NCBI RefSeq assembly: GCF_003233845.1
Contig: NZ_QKRB01000028.1
Location: 124,001-188,000 of the forward strand
Source: Paenibacillus sambharensis
GTDB taxonomy: Bacteria; Bacillota; Bacilli; Paenibacillales; Paenibacillaceae
Direction: 5' to 3'
Length of the DNA: 64,000 bases
The notes below the pieces were generated by a model. The model had not been told where the DNA came from. It did not search any database and saw only the letters and a list, made by a program, of their open reading frames with translations. A program made the position numbers and the translations under genes. Numbering within the stretch: the stretch's first letter is position 1; each line of letters begins with the position of its first letter. Of the stretch, positions 1-7,633 are shown in pieces.

Positions 1-1497
1 TAAAATATTGGTTTTACTTGCGATTCCGTGAATGAAGGAAGCGAATGAGCCAATTTCGCCCGAGAGCTGATTGAGTCTCAATATAGTTTCTCTTGCAGAC
101 AGAGTGGAAGCGAGCAGGTCCTGAATTTGTTCACCCGCATGTTCGGCATTTTGGCTGCCTTCCTCAAACTGATTAAGTGTTTCCTGGGATGATTCTGCTA
201 TTTCAACTGAGAAGTTTGCGATGTGTCTGACATTGCCAGCCATTTCGTTCATCGCAGACGCCCCTTCATGCGCTCCGGCCGCCTGCTGCTCTGCGCCGCG
301 GCTAACAGATTGCATGGTGGTATGGAATTGTAAAGCAGAATCCTTCGAATTATTGATACTTTGCAGAAGGAAGCGGGAGGAGGCGCTCACTTCGTTTGAA
401 GTTGTACGGATCGAATGCACCAACGCGCTTAGATGCTGCACCAGTGTATTAATCTCAGCGGACAACTGGCTAATCTCATCTCGTCCCTTTAGTGTGAAAC
501 GCTGGCTTAGATCTACTTTTCCTGCAGCAAAAATCTGCTTAGTCGTTGCCGTGAGCCGTTTAATCCGCCGCTGAACCAGGAACTTGGTAAGAACGGACAG
601 CATCAGCATGATGGAGATAAACATGAAGCCGTACTGCATGAGAAGCTGTTCCCGCTGCTTCGCAATCATCATGTCTGCCTTTTCCTTCGACATCGCAATC
701 CGGACGGCTCCCCAGTGATCTCCGTCAAAATATAGGGGATAGGAGATGTCCCACATCGTAACAATCTTGCCTTCGATCACACGCGGATAGGTCTGAACGA
801 GAGGGGCTTCCTTGTTGGTGTAAGCCGCCGCGCGGTAACCAATAGCATCGTTAAATACGCGGTTTGCCCGATATTTTTGGCTAAGAATGTCCTCGCTGCC
901 CCACTTATCCACCGAAGATTCCCCAACAGGACTGTATTCCGTATTGTGGGTGGCAATAAAGCCCGCCGCCTCCTTATTCTCGGAAAACGCGATAGGGAGC
1001 GCAAACACAACAGCATCACTTAGAGCCAAGCTATCTATAATTCCCTGCCAGCGTTCGTCCGTATATCCTTCGTAGACACTGGTGAATTTCTGCTCATACT
1101 GCCACAAAGGAATCTCAGAGCCATCGAACAACAGCTGCTTGGCAGCCGCATATTCAGGATCCTGCTGCCTCAGCTCGGCAACAGCCTCATTCTCGGAGAG
1201 AGGGGTAAGGGAATCATCAAACAACAGTTCTCGCAGCTGCGGGCCGCTTATCTTGTCGCCAGTTGAGAGTGTAATGCCGTTCCGTATATCCTGTTCTGTA
1301 ACGCTCTCAATCGTCCCAGCAAGAGCTGTAGCGAAAGATTTGCCTTCTTCCATAAACTGATCGGTAATCGGTTTACTGACATGACTGTAGCTCCATCCAT
1401 ATAAAGAGGAGAATAAAATAAGCAGGACAGCACCGATACTCCATAGAAATTTCCCTGTCAATGTTTCAAATCCCAGCTTGCGTGTAAATGCTGCCAT
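1..1497 (-). CDS. Methyl-accepting chemotaxis protein (3' end outside window)
   Basis: Membrane chemoreceptor that would pass an extracellular signal to the CheA/CheW array. The open frame runs from an ATG at 1497, preceded by GGGAGGG, without a stop to the window edge (499 codons seen). Residues about 16-36 form a first membrane segment. About 240 extracytoplasmic residues follow, then a second membrane segment near residues 285-305. A HAMP region follows (QRRIKRLTATTKQIFAAGKV), then the start of a methyl-accepting helical domain with the typical GAEQQAAGAHEG heptad stretch. The conserved hairpin tip lies outside the window. The sensor domain resembles a Cache-type fold in length, but its ligand cannot be told. 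The gene is divergent from the CPBP protease gene. Family assignment is firm; ligand unknown. Confidence 0.9.
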   Translation of the reverse strand, partial: MAAFTRKLGFETLTGKFLWSIGAVLLILFSSLYGWSYSHVSKPITDQFMEEGKSFATALAGTIESVTEQDIRNGITLSTGDKISGPQLRELLFDDSLTPLSENEAVAELRQQDPEYAAAKQLLFDGSEIPLWQYEQKFTSVYEGYTDERWQGIIDSLALSDAVVFALPIAFSENKEAAGFIATHNTEYSPVGESSVDKWGSEDILSQKYRANRVFNDAIGYRAAAYTNKEAPLVQTYPRVIEGKIVTMWDISYPLYFDGDHWGAVRIAMSKEKADMMIAKQREQLLMQYGFMFISIMLMLSVLTKFLVQRRIKRLTATTKQIFAAGKVDLSQRFTLKGRDEISQLSAEINTLVQHLSALVHSIRTTSNEVSASSRFLLQSINNSKDSALQFHTTMQSVSRGAEQQAAGAHEGASAMNEMAGNVRHIANFSVEIAESSQETLNQFEEGSQNAEHAGEQIQDLLASTLSARETILRLNQLSGEIGSFASFIHGIASKTNIL

Positions 1498-1769
1498 GTT
1501 TGTTATCCCTCCCAGATGCCTGTTAACGCTTACATAACGCTTGATGTTAATGCTTAAAATTAGTATATAGCAAGGGTCGATACCTGTCGATAAATATCTG
1601 AATAATTTGTCGAATTCATATGCTAAATATCACATCCGTAAATAATATATAGTTTCGATTAAGCTCCGGGTGATGGTTTATCACCCTCACCAAAGCAATG
1701 AAAGCTGCTTATATATAGTAGCGGTACTCATTAAAGTTAGTTTGGAAGAGAAGAAGGGAGAGTAAGTCT

Positions 1770-2636
1770 ATGAGGACACCAGCTATGCGAATGCCATTAA
1801 GAGTTCTCCTTGGATGGCTGTCATTTGTCATTGGGCTCGGACTCGCAGTGGCAGCAGCACAGGTGGCTGAGGCATATGGGTTTCAAAGAGAAGCGATTCA
1901 AATTATATTGGCGGTTGTGACCACAGGGGTATCGGTCCCACTGATTTACCTGCTTCGGAAATATGCTGACAGAAAGCCTTGGAGCGGCCTGGGCCTGAGT
2001 TCCCCGCCGCAGGGGCTTGCCTATCTGCTAAAGGGGGCAGGACTGCTTCTCTTGTCGACCGGCATAACACTTCTCACTGGTCTTGTATTTGGCTGGATCA
2101 AGGTGGTCGGTGTTCAAATCCCGGCCGAGACGTTGCTCGCCATGATGATTAATCTCTTAATTGCTTTCTTCTATGAGGCATTTCCCGAGGAGCTGGCATT
2201 CCGGGGGTACATTTTCCAAAACCTGAATACGAAGCTGCCATCATGGCTTGCCCTAATCACTCAGGTATTGCTGTTCATATTAGCTCCCCTGGCAATCATC
2301 GCAGGTCTTGTCGCTGCAGGTATAGGTTCGTGGGATGCCGTGACTTGGGAGTATGTCCTAACATTGGCGGTTTTCGGCACGGCTCTGCAGCTGTCCCGTA
2401 TTCTATCCGGCAACTTATGGATGTGTATCGGCTATCATTTGGCATGGCTTGAAATGGTCCGGTATATCGTTGTACCTGACAGCGGGGCAATCATCGAGGT
2501 TGAGTACCTGTCGAGGAACGGATACTATCTTATTCACATCGGAACGATCGTATTAAGTATCATAATTCTGCTAGTTTGGTCCAGAAGGGGAAAGCTTCGG
2601 CCACTCAATTGGATGAGCAAAGCAGCAGATGACTGA
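1770..2636 (+). CDS. CPBP family intramembrane metalloprotease (CAAX protease-like)
   Basis: Polytopic membrane protein of 288 residues with about eight hydrophobic segments. It carries the signature EELAFRG at residues 140-146, matching the EExxxR motif of the CAAX-processing and bacteriocin-processing (CPBP/Abi) family. A second conserved histidine follows at residue 223 (IGYHLAWLE). Family members cleave substrates in the membrane or confer bacteriocin self-immunity; the substrate here is unknown. The ATG follows a GAAGGGAGAG ribosome binding site. No bacteriocin gene is adjacent, so an immunity role has no support from context. A strong terminator follows, so the gene is probably monocistronic. 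Confidence 0.85.
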   Translation: MRTPAMRMPLRVLLGWLSFVIGLGLAVAAAQVAEAYGFQREAIQIILAVVTTGVSVPLIYLLRKYADRKPWSGLGLSSPPQGLAYLLKGAGLLLLSTGITLLTGLVFGWIKVVGVQIPAETLLAMMINLLIAFFYEAFPEELAFRGYIFQNLNTKLPSWLALITQVLLFILAPLAIIAGLVAAGIGSWDAVTWEYVLTLAVFGTALQLSRILSGNLWMCIGYHLAWLEMVRYIVVPDSGAIIEVEYLSRNGYYLIHIGTIVLSIIILLVWSRRGKLRPLNWMSKAADD

Positions 2637-2656
2637 GGATAAGCGGATAGCTGTAC

Positions 2657-2696
2657 ACAAGGAGAGAGCGGCCGTGTCCGCTCTCTCCTTGTTTTA
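2657..2696 (+). terminator. Rho-independent terminator after CPBP gene
   Basis: Perfect 15-bp stem (2657-2671 with 2678-2692) with a six-base loop, followed by a short T run. It ends the CPBP protease transcript. Confidence 0.85.
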
Positions 2697-2723
2697 GCTT
2701 ACCTGTCTGGCAGATCTCCATCA

Positions 2724-2930
2724 TTATTGGCTCGCTTCCAGGTCTTCAATCAGCCGCTTCATCTCACTGATTTCTTCCCGCTGGGATTCGATAATCTGGT
2801 TGGCGAGCTCTTGAACACGCGGATCAGAGATGTTCGCCCGCTCACTTGTAAGAATGGCGATAGAGTGATGTGGAATCATCGCTTTCATCCAAGCTACTTT
2901 CTCTTCATTTAAGTCCTCCTGTCTGACTGG
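2724..2930 (-). pseudogene. Truncated DUF305 protein (C-terminal remnant)
   Basis: Read on the minus strand, this frame encodes about 68 residues containing MKAMIPHHSIAILTSERA and a helical tail rich in E and R. This is the conserved C-terminal half of DUF305, a metal-binding histidine family (M-IPHH motif). Intact Bacilli homologues carry about 80-90 N-terminal residues with membrane segments ahead of this point. Here the frame is closed by an in-frame TAA at 2931-2933 just before the conserved VRxQ region, and the sequence further upstream does not resemble the missing part. There is a ribosome-binding-like AGGAGG near 2915, but it serves only a five-codon frame. Internal ATG codons could still give a short peptide. 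I call it a decayed gene. Confidence 0.7.
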
Positions 2931-3095
2931 TTATTTAACGGTAAATTTTCGTTATGCCGTATTAACCCTGCTCTTGTTCGATTAAACAGGTGAAATTGTC
3001 GTATAGTTCAACCAGCAGCGAGCGTTTATTGTTTGCCAAGCAGGAAACAATGGGATGGAGGAGTCGTATAAATTCACTTAATAGGAGCCTCGAAG

Positions 3096-3824
3096 ATGAA
3101 TCTGTGGCTGACCTTATCGCTGGCGCTTGTGCTTGCCCTTATCCACATACTGGGGAAAATCCGGCTGGTTAGCTCCATGATGAGCAAGAGTTGGGTGCTC
3201 TCCTTATCCGGAGGAATTGCGGTTTCGTATGTGTTCATCCATATACTGCCCGAACTCAGCCATCATGAGGCTGTTCTTAAGAGAAGCAGCGTTCACTGGC
3301 TGGAATTTGTTGAGAAGGATGCCTATCTGGCCGGCATGACTGGTCTTGTGCTTTACTATGGCTTACAGCGATTTGTCAGGGGAAGCAGGAAGGGCAGTCC
3401 CAACTATAGGGAAGCCCGGATCTTCTGGATACATACTGGCTCTTTTGCCGTTTATAACGGTTTGATCGGTTACTTGCTGGTCGACCGTTTTCAGAGCGGA
3501 GATTTAATGAATTTACTGTTGTATTTTGCTGCAATGGGCATGCATTTCCTGGTCAACGATCATGCTCTGCATGAGCATCACAGGGACAAGTATAACAAGT
3601 ACGGCAGATGGCTGCTGGCACTGTCTGTACTTATCGGTTGGGGATGCGGGATAGCGTTCGATATACCCGATTATGCTCTATCTTTACTCTTCGCCTTCCT
3701 GTCAGGGGCCATCCTTGTGAATGTTATGAAGGAGGAGCTGCCTCACCAGAAGCAGAGCAGCGTGTGGGCATTTTTTCTCGGAGCTCTTGTCTACACGGTT
3801 TTGTTGTTCGTGAGTAACCGGTGA
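3096..3824 (+). CDS. Polytopic membrane protein, distantly ZIP-transporter-like
   Basis: Protein of 242 residues with about seven to eight predicted membrane segments and no signal peptide. The stretch SGGIAVSYVFIHILPEL near residues 38-55 and the late motif LVNVMKEELPHQ near residues 205-217 recall the pore helices of ZIP metal transporters. The canonical HNxxDG motif is not present, so metal transport is only suggested. An AGGAG ribosome binding site precedes the ATG. The DUF421 gene follows 35 bp after the stop, so the two probably form an operon. I cannot assign a substrate. Confidence 0.75.
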   Translation: MNLWLTLSLALVLALIHILGKIRLVSSMMSKSWVLSLSGGIAVSYVFIHILPELSHHEAVLKRSSVHWLEFVEKDAYLAGMTGLVLYYGLQRFVRGSRKGSPNYREARIFWIHTGSFAVYNGLIGYLLVDRFQSGDLMNLLLYFAAMGMHFLVNDHALHEHHRDKYNKYGRWLLALSVLIGWGCGIAFDIPDYALSLLFAFLSGAILVNVMKEELPHQKQSSVWAFFLGALVYTVLLFVSNR

Positions 3825-3859
3825 ATTATTTCAGCTTAACAAACCAAGGGGGGTTTACA

Positions 3860-4567
3860 ATGGAATGGTCGCAGCTGTTTATCAGAATTGTCTTAACGTA
3901 CCTCTTCCTCATGCTGTTCTCACGATTGGTCGGCAAGAAGATTATATCCCAGATGACGTTCTTTGATTTTATTGCAGGCGTAACGTTCGGCTCGCTTGGC
4001 GGCACGATTATCCTTACGGATAAAGTTCCGCTAATCCAAGGCCTCGCCGCACTCGCAGGTTTCTCTGTGTTGGCAATTGGAACGGACTGGTTGACACTTA
4101 AGAGCCGTTTGCTGCGAAAGTGGTTTAATGGCAAAGAGGATTTGCTGATTATTAACGGCGTGATTGACCGCAAGGCCTTAGAGAAATCCAGAGTTACCAT
4201 GGATGATCTGCTCATGCAGCTGAGGAAGAAAAATGTATTTTACCTGGATGAGATCTCCTTTGCCTTCCTGGAAAAGGATGGGACGGTTACCGTTCAAAAG
4301 AAAGGGGCGCTGCTGCCTGTAACCGTTCAGGATATGAGTCTGAATTCTATGGAAAGGGGGGTGCCGCGGTTACTATACATGGATGGCTCTCTTGCGGATG
4401 AACCTTCCAAATCTCCTATAAAACCTGATATAACGGTCGATATGATTCGGGAGCAGTACGGTGATGAGATTGACCCTAAGGAAATTCTCATCGCACAAGC
4501 GGATCAGAACGGCCGGATCTTCGTTGCCCGAGGAGACGAGAGAGATAAGATGAACCGGAATCCATAG
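3860..4567 (+). CDS. DUF421 domain-containing membrane protein (YetF/YdfS-like)
   Basis: Protein of 235 residues. Three membrane helices lie in the first 75 residues, with the family signature FSRLVGKKIISQMTFFDFIAGVTFGSL. A cytoplasmic domain follows, containing LLIINGVIDRKALEKSRVTMDDLLMQLRKK and FLEKDGTVTVQKK, as in DUF421 proteins such as B. subtilis YetF and YdfS. These have been linked to spore or membrane physiology, but no precise biochemical role is settled. I chose the ATG at 3860 because it follows an AAGGGGGG ribosome binding site; an upstream ATG at 3821 would overlap the preceding gene's stop and lacks one. Confidence 0.88.
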   Translation: MEWSQLFIRIVLTYLFLMLFSRLVGKKIISQMTFFDFIAGVTFGSLGGTIILTDKVPLIQGLAALAGFSVLAIGTDWLTLKSRLLRKWFNGKEDLLIINGVIDRKALEKSRVTMDDLLMQLRKKNVFYLDEISFAFLEKDGTVTVQKKGALLPVTVQDMSLNSMERGVPRLLYMDGSLADEPSKSPIKPDITVDMIREQYGDEIDPKEILIAQADQNGRIFVARGDERDKMNRNP

Positions 4568-4659
4568 TAAACAAGCGCGCTTCAAATCCAATATTGTATT
4601 TGCGGATTAGCCCGTGTTAAGATTCTAGCAGAATTTTGTGAAGAAGGAGGCCAGACGCT

Positions 4660-5028
4660 TTGATTTTGTGGACGCATAAGCTGCGTAAACACACGATTAT
4701 TGTATTCACGTTTTTACTCGTTTTCTCGCTGCTGCCGCTTTCCTTCAACGACAAGCCTGCAAATTTAACAGAGACAAGGCTGTCAGCTGATGAATCTGTT
4801 TTATCGGCTGCTGTCTGGAAAACAACCTTGTCCGCCAAGATCAGCAAGTATTCTCCTGTGCAGCTGCCGCATGTTCGAATTGCTTCTTTGCTAACCTTTG
4901 CTTTGGTTTCTTCCATCTATCGAAGGAAGCTGTTTATCCCGCTTCGGCTGAAGCAGCTTCTGCTCTACCCTCTTAAATATACATCTACTTTTGTGGCTGT
5001 ATCTCCATATACACGAATGCCTGAGTAA
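4660..5028 (+). CDS. Hypothetical small protein with N-terminal hydrophobic helix
   Basis: Frame of 122 codons starting at TTG (4660), which is preceded by a clear AAGGAGG at 4643-4649. Residues about 11-28 form a hydrophobic helix after a basic start, consistent with an uncleaved or cleaved secretion signal. The rest is rich in S, L, K and R with no motif I recognise. It sits between the DUF421 and DedA genes on the same strand. It is a plausible gene because of the ribosome binding site, but no family can be named. Confidence 0.55.
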   Translation: MILWTHKLRKHTIIVFTFLLVFSLLPLSFNDKPANLTETRLSADESVLSAAVWKTTLSAKISKYSPVQLPHVRIASLLTFALVSSIYRRKLFIPLRLKQLLLYPLKYTSTFVAVSPYTRMPE

Positions 5029-5059
5029 TCAGAGTTCATCTATATGGGGAGTGTAAGGC

Positions 5060-5647
5060 ATGGAGCAGTGGATTCACGATATCATATTGTTTTGGAAAGA
5101 ATTGTCGTATGCTGGTGTTATCGTCATGCTGTCGATCGAGATTATTCCGGGCGAGCTTATTCTGCCAATGGTCGGGTACTGGGTTCATGAAGGGGATATG
5201 GGGTTCGTGCTGGCAGTTATGGCTGGAACAACTGGCGGTGTCACAGGCCCGTTAATCCTTTATGCGCTGGGACGTTACGGCGGAAGACCGCTGCTTGAAC
5301 GTTATGGCAGGTATGTTCTGTTGGGCAGTAAGGAATTAGAAAAGGCAGAGCGGTTTTTCGATAAATATGGGCCTGGGGTGGCCTTTTTCGGCCGGTTTAT
5401 ACCCGGTGTTCGAACATTAATTTCTTTTCCGTGCGGAGTCGCCAAGATGAGCTTGACCGTTTTTATAGTGTACACAGCGCTGGCTATGCTGCCTATCACC
5501 TATGCATACATTTATCTTGGTATGAAGCTTGGAGAGAATTGGAGTCAGGTCTCAGCGCTATTGAAGGAATATTCATTCCCGGTTGCCGGCTCAATGGTAA
5601 TCATGCTAGTTATCTATATTGGATATAAGCGCAAGATAAACAAATGA
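5060..5647 (+). CDS. DedA family membrane protein
   Basis: Protein of 195 residues with four to five membrane segments. It has the hallmark DedA/VTT motifs: an acidic-glycine motif IEIIPGELILPMVGY near residues 26-40 and the arginine motif FFGRFIPGVRTLISFPCG near residues 110-127. DedA proteins are half-transporters needed for envelope homeostasis, and some translocate polyprenyl or phospholipid carriers across the membrane. The ATG follows GGGGAGTGTAAGGC. A second, divergent DedA gene lies at 21977-22606. Its exact substrate cannot be read from sequence. Confidence 0.88.
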   Translation: MEQWIHDIILFWKELSYAGVIVMLSIEIIPGELILPMVGYWVHEGDMGFVLAVMAGTTGGVTGPLILYALGRYGGRPLLERYGRYVLLGSKELEKAERFFDKYGPGVAFFGRFIPGVRTLISFPCGVAKMSLTVFIVYTALAMLPITYAYIYLGMKLGENWSQVSALLKEYSFPVAGSMVIMLVIYIGYKRKINK

Positions 5648-5840
5648 TTTATTAACAATCAGGTTGTCGAGGCTATCAGCCGTACCTTCGAGCTGGAGGC
5701 AGCGGATATTAAGATACTGAAGGCCGTCATTAAGTTCGCCAATGGTTCCAAACTGGAGGTGAAGCGTGAAGCGGAGGATGCTGAAGAAGCTGGAGATTGA
5801 AGTGAAATTTTCAACAGGCGCTAAGCAGGAATACAAGTAG
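5648..5840 (+). pseudogene. Degenerate small ORF, probably frameshifted
   Basis: Directly after the DedA stop codon the same frame stays open for 50 codons (ends TGA 5798-5800) with no usable ATG. It contains KAVIKFANGSKLEVKRE. In the neighbouring frame a second stretch, LEIEVKFSTGAKQEYK, ends at TAG 5838-5840. The two stretches look like two copies of the same beta-hairpin motif now split by a frame change. A single frameshift near 5780 would join them into one protein of about 60 residues. I read this as a decayed gene; family unknown. Confidence 0.4.
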
Positions 5841-5950
5841 GATAATGACTGATATAATGTGAAGCAAGCATATATGTATTAAGGCAGCCGAGTGCAGACA
5901 ATACTCGGCTTCTTTTGCGTTTGAGGACACTCAAGAAGGAGGGGATTTCT

Positions 5951-6478
5951 GTGATATTTAAATTAGATGAGGCGATGATTGTGCTTGAGCGGACACCGGC
6001 CATACTAGAGAATTTACTGATCGGATTGCCCAATAGCTGGCTGCATACCAATGAAGGCGAAGGGAGCTGGACGGTAACAGAAGTCGTTGCGCATCTTACC
6101 GAAGGAGAGAGGACCAACTGGCTGCCAAGGCTGGAGATGATTCTGGAAGAGGGAATAGGCAGGACATTCCCGCCCTTTAACCGGAATGCGCATCTGAAAG
6201 CAGCAGAGGATAGGGATTATCCAATTGAGACAATACTTGCAGCGTTTCGCAGGGAGAGAATGGGCAGCCTGAAGAAGCTGAAAGCACTTGTTCATAGCGA
6301 AGAACAGCTTGAAGCTGCTGGGCTTCATCCCGATTTTGGAGTCGTTAAGGCGCGCGAACTAATCTCCACTTGGGTAGTGCATGACCTGACACACATGGCA
6401 CAGATCATGCGCATTATGGGCGGGAGGTACCGCGCAGATGTCGGCCCCTGGATTGCCTATCTTGGACTGTTGAAGTAG
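5951..6478 (+). CDS. DinB family protein
   Basis: Protein of 175 residues with the four-helix DinB fold. An N-terminal helix carries LENLLIGLPNSWL. A metal-ligand histidine lies in EVVAHLTEGERTNW, and a C-terminal pair in WVVHDLTHMAQIMRIMGG. DinB-superfamily proteins include thiol-dependent transferases and many DNA-damage-induced proteins of unknown function. I chose the GTG at 5951 because AAGGAGGGG stands just upstream. The gene stands alone between the decayed ORF and the LysR gene. Confidence 0.85.
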   Translation: MIFKLDEAMIVLERTPAILENLLIGLPNSWLHTNEGEGSWTVTEVVAHLTEGERTNWLPRLEMILEEGIGRTFPPFNRNAHLKAAEDRDYPIETILAAFRRERMGSLKKLKALVHSEEQLEAAGLHPDFGVVKARELISTWVVHDLTHMAQIMRIMGGRYRADVGPWIAYLGLLK

Positions 6479-6594
6479 ACATACAGAGACAGACAAGGAC
6501 CGATTAATAAGTAAGTTCGACTACAAGATTAGAAAATGCAGATCATGTATACTAAACATCATAGAAGAATGATAGAAGGAGAATCGATGAATTC

Positions 6595-7494
6595 ATGACG
6601 CTTCAACAGTTGAAATATGTGATTGAGGTTGCGAAGCAGGGCTCGATTAACGAAGCAGCCAAGCGGCTGTTCATCTCCCAGCCAAGCCTCTCCAACGCGA
6701 TAAGAGATTTGGAGCTTGAAATGCAGATTACAATCTTCGAGCGTTCCAATAAAGGCATTACCTTGTCGAAGGACGGGATTGAATTTCTCAGTTATGCAAG
6801 ACAGGTGGTGGAGCAGGCTGAGCTGCTGGAAACAAGGTACCTTCATGCGAAGCCTTCCACGCAGCATTTCTCGGTGTCTACGCAGCACTACGCATTCGCA
6901 GTCAATGCCTTCGTACAGCTCGTGCAGGAACACGGGCAGGAGGAGTATGAATTTGCCCTGCGTGAAACGAAGACGTATGAAATTATTGAGGATGTCCGTA
7001 ACCTGCGCAGCGAGATCGGCATTCTGTATCTGAATGAGTTCAATGGAAAGGTTATTAACAAGCTGCTTAAGGATGCTAATCTGCAGTTCAACAGCCTATT
7101 TACCGCTAAACCGCATATCTTCATCAGCATTCGCAATCCCTTGGCCAAGCAGCCGGCCGTAACGATTGAAGAGCTGAAGCATTATCCCTACCTTTCGTTT
7201 GACCAAGGTGAATATAACTCTTTTCATTTCTCTGAAGAGATCTTAAGCACCTTAAACCACCCCAAGAGTATCCGCGTCAATGATCGGGCAACCTTGTTTA
7301 ACCTGTTGATCGGGCTGAACGGCTATACCATCTCTACCGGGGTATTAAGCGCTGATCTCAATGGCAACGAAATCATTCCAGTTCCGCTGGATTGCGAGGA
7401 AAGCATCCATGTAGGCTGGATTTCTCATCGCAGTATGCCGCTCACCAGGCTTGGAACCGCATATGTTGAAGCATTGAAGGAGGCGATCAGCTGA
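6595..7494 (+). CDS. LysR family transcriptional regulator
   Basis: Protein of 299 residues. Residues 1-60 form the typical LysR winged helix-turn-helix (QGSINEAAKRLFISQPSLSNAIRDLE), joined by a linker helix to a two-lobed effector domain at about residues 90-295. The ATG follows AGAAGGAGAATCGATGAATTC. A terminator overlaps its 3' end and metE begins 140 bp downstream on the same strand. Because LysR-type regulators often control an adjacent gene, I infer that it may regulate metE in response to a methionine-pathway metabolite, much as MtaR or MetR does elsewhere. That is context only. Confidence 0.9.
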   Translation: MTLQQLKYVIEVAKQGSINEAAKRLFISQPSLSNAIRDLELEMQITIFERSNKGITLSKDGIEFLSYARQVVEQAELLETRYLHAKPSTQHFSVSTQHYAFAVNAFVQLVQEHGQEEYEFALRETKTYEIIEDVRNLRSEIGILYLNEFNGKVINKLLKDANLQFNSLFTAKPHIFISIRNPLAKQPAVTIEELKHYPYLSFDQGEYNSFHFSEEILSTLNHPKSIRVNDRATLFNLLIGLNGYTISTGVLSADLNGNEIIPVPLDCEESIHVGWISHRSMPLTRLGTAYVEALKEAIS

Positions 7495-7507
7495 TCGCCT
7501 TGTTTTT
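7481..7507 (+). terminator. Terminator overlapping the LysR stop codon
   Basis: Perfect 20-base palindrome (7481-7500) containing the last codons and the stop codon of the LysR gene, followed by TGTTTTTG. It separates lysR from metE, implying metE has its own promoter in 7508-7620. Confidence 0.75.
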
Positions 7508-7633
7508 GCATTGAGCTATAGTCTGTAGATATAACTGAATATAGTTTTCTGGATTTACCTTATAGCTAGCCGTCCATGGTATCTTTCTTGTAATCACTCA
7601 TGATCCACATTATGGCAGGAGGCGTTAACAAGA

